Source of the DNA: DAOUJW01 sp034421015
Lineage (GTDB): Bacteria > Chloroflexota > Dehalococcoidia > Lucifugimonadales > UBA2985
Assembly (NCBI GenBank): GCA_034421015.1
Contig: DAOUKT010000036.1
Location: forward strand, 1-64,000
Length of the DNA: 64,000 nucleotides
Direction of reading: 5' to 3'
Below are positions 40,586 to 47,135 of the stretch, piece by piece. The stretch's first letter is position 1, and every line of letters starts with the position of its first letter. The position numbers and the translations under genes are program-made. The notes under the pieces were generated by a model. That model was given only the letters and a program-made list of their open reading frames with translations. It searched no databases and was not told where the DNA came from.

Positions 40586-40819
40586 GATACGCTCATCTGA
40601 TAAACCTAGAACCGGATATAACCCCCGGCAGGAGTTACCACTGGCTCCGTTCCCATACTAGATTGTGTATGAGGGGTTGTCAACCATTCCAGTCTACCTT
40701 GCTTTTGCCACCTGTCTCCTCCTGCCCCCTTCTCCGTTGACAGGCATCAGGGCATTCTCTAAACTGAAATTTGTAGGAAGTGGCGTTTCACTGAAAACGC
40801 CCGATGAACCGGCGACTCC

Positions 40820-40854
40820 GGGAGAGCTACAGTAGTGGCATACGTAGCTCTCCC
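40820..40854 (+). promoter_or_regulatory. Perfect hairpin in the glyA leader
   Basis: GGGAGAGCTAC (40820-40830) and GTAGCTCTCCC (40844-40854) form an 11-bp perfect stem with a 13-nt loop, ending 39 bp before glyA. A shorter pairing, GGCGTTT/AAACGCC, lies just upstream. I compared it mentally with THF, glycine and ZTP riboswitch motifs and saw no match. It could be an attenuator, an operator, or the stop of the upstream transcript. Confidence 0.5.
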
Positions 40855-40893
40855 TGTGTTTGAGGCAGTGCATAGCAGCTTGAAGGAGGCCCA

Positions 40894-42138
40894 ATGAGCA
40901 CACTGATGGAGCAGGACCCGGACGTGGCCCTGGCAATCGAGAAGGAATCTGAGAGGCAGAGACGGAATATAGTCCTCATCGCCTCGGAGAACTACACCAG
41001 CCGTGCGGTGCTGGAGGCCCAGGGCTCCGTGCTGACCAACAAGTACGCCGAGGGCTATCCCGGACGCCGCTACTACGGCGGCTGCGAGTACGTGGACATC
41101 GCTGAGCAGCTGGCAATCGACAGGGCGCTGGAGCTGTTCGGGGCGGAGTACGCCAACGTCCAACCCCACAGCGGGGCGCAGGCCAATATGGCCGCCTACT
41201 TCGCGATACTGGAGCCGGGCGACACGGTCCTGGGCATGCGGCTGGACCAGGGCGGCCACCTCACCCACGGCAGCCCGGTGAACTTCTCCGGCAAGCTGTA
41301 CAACTTCGCCGCCTACGGCGTGGACAAAGAGTCGGAGCACGTGGACTACGACGAGGTCGAGCAGCTGGCCCTGGAGCACAAGCCCAAGGTCATCGTGGCC
41401 GGCTACACGGCGTACCCCAGGACCATCGACTTTCCCAGGTTCCGGGAGATCGCCGACAAGGTGGGCGCGCTGCTTATGGTCGACATGGCACACATCGCCG
41501 GGCTCATTGCGGCGGGCGTTCACCCCTCGCCACTGCCCCACGCGCACGTAGTTACCTCCACGACCCACAAGACTATGAGAGGGCCCCGGGGCGCGTTCAT
41601 CCTGTCGACCCAGGACCGGACCCGGGCGATAAACAGCGCCGTCTTCCCCTTCACCCAGGGAGGCCCCATGATGCACGCCATCGCCGGGAAGGCCGTGGCC
41701 TTCGGCGAGGCGCTCAAGCCGGAGTTCAAGGCATACCAGAGCGGCGTTGTGGAGAACGCGAAGACGCTGGCCCAGGGCCTTACCGACGGCGGGCTGAGGG
41801 TGGTTTCCGGCGGCACGGACAACCACCTGGTGCTGGTGGACCTGACGCCCATTGGTATCACGGGCCAGGAGGCGGAGGACGCCCTGGGCAAGGTGAACAT
41901 CACGGTGAACAAGAACGCCATCCCCTTCGACACGCGGCCTGCAAGGGTCACCAGCGGACTGCGGCTGGGCACGCCCGCGGTCACGAGCCGCGGCTTTGGC
42001 CGGGAGGAGATGCAGGACATATCCAGGCTGATAGTCAAGGTGCTGTCCAACATTGGCGACGCCGCGGTTGAGAAGGAGGTCAGGGAGGACGTCGAGGGGA
42101 TAGGCTCCCGGTTCCCGGTGCCCGGCCTGGACTCGTAG
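40894..42138 (+). CDS. glyA: Serine hydroxymethyltransferase
   Basis: This 414-aa PLP enzyme interconverts serine and glycine while charging tetrahydrofolate with a one-carbon unit. The family segments are clear: IVLIASENYTSRAVLEAQGS, NKYAEGYPGRRYYGG, the catalytic VVTSTTHKTMRGPRGAFI with its PLP lysine, and the folate-site PFDTRPARVTSGLRLGTPA. A GAAGGAGG ribosome site precedes the ATG. It works with metF upstream in folate metabolism, and a hairpin in its leader may regulate it. Length is normal. Confidence 0.98.
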   Translation: MSTLMEQDPDVALAIEKESERQRRNIVLIASENYTSRAVLEAQGSVLTNKYAEGYPGRRYYGGCEYVDIAEQLAIDRALELFGAEYANVQPHSGAQANMAAYFAILEPGDTVLGMRLDQGGHLTHGSPVNFSGKLYNFAAYGVDKESEHVDYDEVEQLALEHKPKVIVAGYTAYPRTIDFPRFREIADKVGALLMVDMAHIAGLIAAGVHPSPLPHAHVVTSTTHKTMRGPRGAFILSTQDRTRAINSAVFPFTQGGPMMHAIAGKAVAFGEALKPEFKAYQSGVVENAKTLAQGLTDGGLRVVSGGTDNHLVLVDLTPIGITGQEAEDALGKVNITVNKNAIPFDTRPARVTSGLRLGTPAVTSRGFGREEMQDISRLIVKVLSNIGDAAVEKEVREDVEGIGSRFPVPGLDS

Positions 42139-42160
42139 CGATCTCTCGACCGGGTTCCGC

Positions 42161-42330
42161 TCTGCAGGAGACCTCGGCGTAACCCATACTTGGCCCCGTT
42201 TCCCGTCATTCCGGCGAAGGCCGGAATCCAGGGCGTCCGATATAGAAGGAAATAGATTCCCGTTTTCACGGGAATGACGGATGCTCTCGTCTCCTCCACG
42301 AGACAAGCCGGAGTTACGCAAAGGTCTCTT
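42161..42330. repeat. Family B palindromic repeat element, copy 2 (inverted)
   Basis: The ends are GCAGGAGACCTCGGCGTAAC and GAGTTACGCAAAGGTCTC. Inside, CATTCCGGCGAAGGCCGGAAT (from 42206) and ATTCCCGTTTTCACGGGAAT (from about 42257) form two hairpins in the reverse order of copy 1. It occupies most of the 305-bp gap between glyA and the UbiA-family gene. Confidence 0.7.
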
Positions 42331-42443
42331 TAGGGGGGAAGGTTGAGGTGGGGGTGAGTCGTACGTGGGCGCACCGCCTGGCTGCCTCCATCCCCTGAGA
42401 CGGCGTTGACGCCTCCACCTCCGCTGGCTATCATCGAGACACC

Positions 42444-43379
42444 ATGGCGGAAGCAGAGAAAGTACCCCAGGCCTGGGGCTGGGCCACGCCGAAGGCCCTC
42501 CTGTCCTCCATGCGTCCGCGCCAGTGGACCAAGAACCTCATAATCTACTTCGCCTTCTTCTTCACGGTTAACCAGGGCTGGCAGCTGGACGACCTGGATG
42601 GGGCCGCCCTGCTCTTCGCCAGGACCACCCTCGGCTTTGTCCTCTTCTGCCTCACCACCAGCGCCGTGTACCTGATAAACGACGTTCTGGACGCGGACAA
42701 GGACAGGCGTCATCCCGAAAAGCGACACAGGCCCATCGCCGCCGGCACACTGCCTCCGGCCCTGGCCCTTGGCGCGGCGGTCGTGCTCGCGGCGGGGAGC
42801 CTGGCGCTGTCGGCCGTCCTTGAGCCGATGTTCGCGCTGGTAGTCGTGGTCTACTTCGCCGTCATGGTCGCCTACTCCACGTACCTGAAGCGCATAGTCA
42901 TCGTTGATGTCCTGACAATCAGCGGAGGGTTCGTCCTGCGGGCCGTGGCCGGAGCGATCATACTGGGTGTTTCGATATCGCCGTGGCTATACATCTGCAC
43001 CAGCCTGGGGGCGCTGTTCCTGGGCTTCGCCAAGCGCCTGAACGAATCCGTCCTCACCGGCGAGGACGCCGGCCTTCAGAGGGAGACCCTGGACGACTAC
43101 AGCCCCAAGTTCTTGGAGCAGCTCATTGCGATTGTGGCCCCGGCGACGCTGGTGTCCTACATCCTTTACACCTTCACGTCCGAGAGCCTGCCGGACAACA
43201 ACGCCATGATGCTCACCATACCATTTGTGATGTACGGCCTCTTCCGTTACCTCTACCTGGTCCACAACAGGAACCTGGGGGAGAGCCCGGAGGAGATTCT
43301 GCTGACGGACAGGCCGCTGATGCTGAACATAGCGTTGTGGCTGGTTAGCGCGTCGGCGGTGCTGGTGGTGTTCAGATAG
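42444..43379 (+). CDS. UbiA-family prenyltransferase, decaprenyl-phosphate phosphoribosyltransferase-like
   Basis: This 311-aa membrane enzyme has eight or nine predicted helices. It begins LLSSMRPRQWTKNLIIYFAF, the hallmark of DPPR synthases (Rv3806c-like), and carries the Mg-binding NDVLDADKDRRHPEKRHRPI and the second motif YSTYLKRIVIVDVLTISGGF. In mycobacteria this enzyme joins phosphoribosyl pyrophosphate to decaprenyl phosphate for arabinan synthesis; in other bacteria its use is unclear. The gene is alone, without the DprE-like epimerase partners nearby. Family identity is strong; substrate is inferred. Confidence 0.88.
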   Translation: MAEAEKVPQAWGWATPKALLSSMRPRQWTKNLIIYFAFFFTVNQGWQLDDLDGAALLFARTTLGFVLFCLTTSAVYLINDVLDADKDRRHPEKRHRPIAAGTLPPALALGAAVVLAAGSLALSAVLEPMFALVVVVYFAVMVAYSTYLKRIVIVDVLTISGGFVLRAVAGAIILGVSISPWLYICTSLGALFLGFAKRLNESVLTGEDAGLQRETLDDYSPKFLEQLIAIVAPATLVSYILYTFTSESLPDNNAMMLTIPFVMYGLFRYLYLVHNRNLGESPEEILLTDRPLMLNIALWLVSASAVLVVFR

Positions 43380-43496
43380 ATGAAGCGTAGTGACGTATCC
43401 AACGCCCGATTCCTTAAGGTTAGAGTGGATTTTGAACCCAAGGGACCGGCCTTATGGGTTTGTTACACCGGGGCCGCCTGAGGGGTGGGCTGACCT

Positions 43497-44018
43497 GTGA
43501 ACAGACCCATTACCGATTTCCAGTACTGCCCAAGGTGCGGCGCTCGTCTGGATGAGTCCTCCATTGACGAGAGCGGCGTCCTGAGGTGCCCCGAGTGCGG
43601 GTTCTCGCTGATACGCAGGCCGGTGGTGGGCGTGGGCGTGATTGTCCTGGATGGCAACCGGATTGTCTTGGGACGCCGCAACATCCTGGGCGGTCGGCGC
43701 TACCAGGGCCACTGGTGCATCCCCTGCGGCTACCTGGAGTGGGGCGAAGAGGTGAGCGCCGCCGCGGCCCGGGAGTTCCTTGAAGAAACGGGGTTGGAGG
43801 TGGAGGTGACCGGAGTCTACGCCGTCCACTCCAACTTCCACAACCCATACGACCTGACGGTGGGCATCTGGTTCAAGGCCGACGTTGTGGGAGGCGAGCT
43901 CCAGGCGAGCGACGATCTGGACATCGTGGGCTACTTCCCCCTGGACGACCTGCCCGAGCCCCTGGCATTCCCCACGGACCGCATGGTCTTGGAGCAGCTA
44001 CGGCGTGAGATGGAATGA
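43497..44018 (+). CDS. Nudix hydrolase with N-terminal zinc ribbon
   Basis: This 173-aa protein has a zinc ribbon (CPRCG and CPECGF, residues 9-41) followed by a Nudix domain. The Nudix box GYLEWGEEVSAAAAREFLEE, then TGL, fits GX5EX7REUXEEXGU exactly. Proteins of this layout resemble NudC-type or ADP-ribose/NADH pyrophosphatases; the specific substrate cannot be told. The start is a GTG at 43497. Its 3' end overlaps the convergent aldolase gene by 21 bp. Confidence 0.92.
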   Translation: MNRPITDFQYCPRCGARLDESSIDESGVLRCPECGFSLIRRPVVGVGVIVLDGNRIVLGRRNILGGRRYQGHWCIPCGYLEWGEEVSAAAAREFLEETGLEVEVTGVYAVHSNFHNPYDLTVGIWFKADVVGGELQASDDLDIVGYFPLDDLPEPLAFPTDRMVLEQLRREME

Positions 44019-44804
44019 GCCGCCCTGGGATCTGCTCTTTTCGTACTCCCTTACGCCGTTCAGGTAGTCAAGGCTCGCAGCCGCGACCAGGTTGGTGAGG
44101 CCGGTGCAAAGGTACTGGAAGCCGCGGCTCCGCCAGTGGTCGTAAGCCTCCGGGCTTCCGGCAATGGTCCCCGCGGCCTTGCCTGCGTTCCGGATCACCC
44201 TCCCGGCCTCCTCTATAGCTGCCAGCACCTGTGGATGTGTGGGCTGGCCGGGGTAGCCCATCGCGCTCGAAAGGTCCGTGGGCCCAAGGAACACCAGGTC
44301 CACCAGGTCCACGCTGGCGATCTCTTCCGTCCTGGCAAGGGCCTCCGTCGTCTCCACCTGCACGCACACCAGGGTCTCCTCGTTGGCCTCGCGGACGTAC
44401 TCGGCCAGGTCAATGTTGGTTCCGTACCTGGTCGCCCGGTTGGCCGCCAGGCCCCGCCGTCCCATGGGTGGGTACTTGGTGGCGGTCACCACCAGCTCCG
44501 CCTCCTCCCTGGAGTTCACCATTGGTATCTGCACTCCGGCCACGCCCGTGTCCAGGTATCGCAGAATGTTCTGGGGAAGATTCAGGGCGACCCGGACCAT
44601 CGCGGCCATCCCGGAGGCGTCGCAGGCGCGGACCATGTGCTCGCACGTGTCCAGGTCAACGGGGCTGTGCTCGGCGTCGATGATGATGTAGTCAAAGCCG
44701 GCGATGCCCAGCATCTCCGCCGCGGCCGGCGACGGCAGGTTGCAGAACGCGCCGACAACGGCCTCGCCCGCTCTCAGTTTTTCCTTGATGAGGTTCTTTT
44801 TCAT
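43998..44804 (-). CDS. HpcH/HpaI family aldolase
   Basis: This 268-aa class II pyruvate-type aldolase belongs to the family that cleaves 4-hydroxy-2-oxo acids such as 2,4-dihydroxyhept-2-enedioate. Visible features are FDYIIIDAEHSPVDLDT with catalytic residues, GVQIPMVNSREEAE, VQVETTEALARTEEIA with the metal-binding Glu, and LVFLGPTDLSSAMG. I start it at ATG 44804 (MKKNLIKEKL), which has GGAG just upstream; the frame is open further but has no family similarity. It is a single minus-strand gene. The physiological substrate is unknown. Confidence 0.92.
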   Translation of the reverse strand: MKKNLIKEKLRAGEAVVGAFCNLPSPAAAEMLGIAGFDYIIIDAEHSPVDLDTCEHMVRACDASGMAAMVRVALNLPQNILRYLDTGVAGVQIPMVNSREEAELVVTATKYPPMGRRGLAANRATRYGTNIDLAEYVREANEETLVCVQVETTEALARTEEIASVDLVDLVFLGPTDLSSAMGYPGQPTHPQVLAAIEEAGRVIRNAGKAAGTIAGSPEAYDHWRSRGFQYLCTGLTNLVAAASLDYLNGVREYEKSRSQGGSFHLTP

Positions 44805-44961
44805 TCTCACTCCACATTCTTGAGGTGCCAACTGCACCACTCTATCTGAGCAGGTATTTTGCGTCAATATTGGCGGTCTGCTTCTAGGGGCTTGCGCGCC
44901 GCCCGGGATATAGTTGGCGGCAGAGTCTTGGCGTGCCGCAAGGCGAGTTGACGGAGGGAGT

Positions 44962-45840
44962 ATGTTGAAGATCATATCGTGGAACATCGGTCGCATGCGC
45001 GAACCGTGGCGTCGGCTGGCGGAGATGGATGCCGATGTCGCTCTTCTACAGGAAGCCGGCTCGCCGCCGGACGACATTGACCCACCGGACACAGGCCCTC
45101 GCGAGTCCTGGGACTCTCACGTGTGGAACTCCGACTGGTGGCAGGCGACCGGCAATGCGCTGTTCGATCGTTGGCCAAAGGTGGTGAGGCTGTCGGACAG
45201 GGTTGAGGTTGAGTGGTTCAAGCAGGTCGGCCCGACGGGCTGGCCTGTGAGCGACCAGATAGCCGTGAGCGGCATAGGCACGATAGCGGCGGCCAGGGTA
45301 ACGCCGGTTGACGGCTCAACCGAGCCGTTCATTGTGGTCTCCATGTACGGGCGTTGGATAGGGGTCCACCCAAGCGTCAAGGCCGGGCCTGGATTCAACT
45401 TTGGCATTGCCGACGGCTCCGTTCACCGCATCATATCGGACATCTCGGCGTTCATAGGCCACAGGAACCCGGAGACGCATCGCGTCCTGGCTGCCGGAGA
45501 TCTCAACATCGCATACGGGCACGGCTACGGCGACCCCCACTGGGAGGCGCGGCACAAAACCGTGTTCGACAGGATGGAGGCCCTCGGTATGGAGTTCATG
45601 GGGCCGCAGCTGCCGGATGGAAGGCAGGCGGAGACACTGGCGGGGGGTGAACCCAAGGAATCCCGCAACGTGGTCACGTACTACCTACCGGGGATGAACC
45701 CGGCAACTGCCAGCAACAACCAGCTTGACTACGTGTTCGCCTCCCGCGGCTTCCACGAGAAACTCAGGGTGCGCGCCCTGAACTCGGTTGAGGAGTGGGG
45801 CCCCAGCGACCACTGCCGGATAGAGATTGAGGTGTCTTGA
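44962..45840 (+). CDS. Endonuclease/exonuclease/phosphatase-fold protein, tandem copy 1
   Basis: This 292-aa protein of the EEP superfamily begins MLKIISWNIGR, with the first Asn in the metal site, then DADVALLQEAG with the metal-binding Glu. RVLAAGDLNIAYGHGYG and the terminal GPSDHCRIEIEVS carry the catalytic Asp-x-Asn and Ser-Asp-His. Family enzymes cut DNA or phosphoesters. The ATG at 44962 follows GGAGGGAG. A second, diverged copy follows 49 bp later, and the last 67 bp are identical between the two. The true substrate is unknown. Confidence 0.85.
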   Translation: MLKIISWNIGRMREPWRRLAEMDADVALLQEAGSPPDDIDPPDTGPRESWDSHVWNSDWWQATGNALFDRWPKVVRLSDRVEVEWFKQVGPTGWPVSDQIAVSGIGTIAAARVTPVDGSTEPFIVVSMYGRWIGVHPSVKAGPGFNFGIADGSVHRIISDISAFIGHRNPETHRVLAAGDLNIAYGHGYGDPHWEARHKTVFDRMEALGMEFMGPQLPDGRQAETLAGGEPKESRNVVTYYLPGMNPATASNNQLDYVFASRGFHEKLRVRALNSVEEWGPSDHCRIEIEVS

Positions 45841-45889
45841 TCCCGCGCTTCAACAAGCCGCTCCTTCAGCAGTCTGTGGAGGGACCGAC

Positions 45890-46708
45890 ATGAAAATCAT
45901 CTCTTGGAACATAGGCCAGATGAAAGAGCCGTGGCATCTGCTGCTGGATATGGACGCCGACTTGGCGCTCCTTCAGGAGGCGTCGGTACCACCCCCGGAG
46001 CTGGCCGGGCGACTTGAGGTCGATCCTGGTCCCTGGGAAATAGCCGGGCCTTACGCAACCCCTCAGCGTTGGCGCACGGCGATAGTCAGGCTTTCGGATC
46101 GGATTAAGGTAGAGTGGATCGATACGAAGCCCGTAGCTGAAGCTGGCTGGCGAGAGCTTGGCGTAAGCATACCTGGGACGTTGACAGCTGCCAAGGTGAC
46201 ACCACCGGAGGGCGAGTCATTTTTCGCCATATCGATGTACTCGCAGTGGAGACGGCCCCACGAGCTGGCAGGAGGTAGTTGGATAGTTTCCGACGCATCT
46301 GCCCACCGCGTAGTCTCCGACCTTTCTGCGTTCATCGGCAGGCAGTATGGACACAGGATTGTGGCTGCGGGTGACTTGAACATCCTTTACGGTCACGGAG
46401 AGCGTGGCAGCCCATACTGGGCGGCGCGCTACCAGACAATCTTCGACAGGATGGAAGCGATAGGGGTACCCTTTGTGGGGCCCCAGGCTCCCAACGGAAG
46501 GCAGGCCGACCCCTGGCCTAAGGAGCTTCCGAGAGACAGCAAAAATGTGCCGACCTACTACACAGAGAAGCCGGAATCGGCAACCCGGCAGTTGGACTTT
46601 GTGTTTGCGTCCCGCTGGCTAGCGGACTCCGTTAAGGTGCGCGCCCTGAACTCGGTTGAGGAGTGGGGCCCCAGCGACCACTGCCGGATAGAGATTGAGG
46701 TGGGGTGA
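45890..46708 (+). CDS. Endonuclease/exonuclease/phosphatase-fold protein, tandem copy 2
   Basis: This 272-aa paralogue of the preceding gene has the same motifs: MKIISWNIGQ, DADLALLQEAS, RIVAAGDLNILYGHGERG and GPSDHCRIEIEVG. The ATG at 45890 has GGAGGG at 45878-45883. The two proteins are only moderately similar in the middle, but the final part (VRALNSVEEWGPSDHC onward) is identical even at DNA level, suggesting gene conversion or recent recombination. A substrate cannot be assigned. Confidence 0.85.
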   Translation: MKIISWNIGQMKEPWHLLLDMDADLALLQEASVPPPELAGRLEVDPGPWEIAGPYATPQRWRTAIVRLSDRIKVEWIDTKPVAEAGWRELGVSIPGTLTAAKVTPPEGESFFAISMYSQWRRPHELAGGSWIVSDASAHRVVSDLSAFIGRQYGHRIVAAGDLNILYGHGERGSPYWAARYQTIFDRMEAIGVPFVGPQAPNGRQADPWPKELPRDSKNVPTYYTEKPESATRQLDFVFASRWLADSVKVRALNSVEEWGPSDHCRIEIEVG

Positions 46709-46730
46709 CCCCTCCCAACTTGGATTCCAG

Positions 46731-46903
46731 TCTGCAGAGACCTTTGTGTAACTACGGCTGCATCTTGAGTGCAATACGTTTATCGTCATTCCGGCGAAAG
46801 CCGGAATCTATCTCCGTCTATATCGGTGGCTCTGGATTCCTGCTTCCGCAGGAATGGTCGGGAGGCGTGTGCCTCAACTGAGGTTATTCAAAGGTCTCTC
46901 TGC
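46731..46903. repeat. Family B palindromic repeat element, copy 3
   Basis: The ends are TCTGCAGAGACCTTTG and GGTTATTCAAAGGTCTCTCT. Two hairpins lie inside, CATTCCGGCGAAAGCCGGAAT (from 46788) and GGATTCCTGCTTCCGCAGGA (from about 46835). The remaining gap to 47135 is GC-rich without a gene, ending in promoter-like sequence with TATGCT near 47087. Confidence 0.7.
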
Positions 46904-47135
46904 ACGGGAATGACGTAAATAGCGGTTGCCCGGTTGCAATCGCCGCGGGCGCGCGTCGAGATTCGAAGCGGGACAGGCGTATGGGGCGTGGAAGTCGGAA
47001 GCGGCGCGCCAGGGACGCGTCCCTTGATTCACCATGCAGGCCGCGAGCGAGGGTTTTGGAAAGACAGAGCCTTTATCGTTGTGCTATGCTATCGGTCTGT
47101 AGCTCCTTGAACTCTCTGTGAACGGGAGGATTGCC

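Noticed and set aside
40586..40893. Known riboswitch (THF, glycine or ZTP type) before glyA
   Set aside because: The conserved core sequences of these classes are not present; only a simple perfect hairpin is seen.
44805..45092. N-terminal extension of the HpcH/HpaI aldolase
   Set aside because: The extra residues are low-complexity with no family similarity, run under the start of the divergent EEP gene, and a good start lies at 44804.
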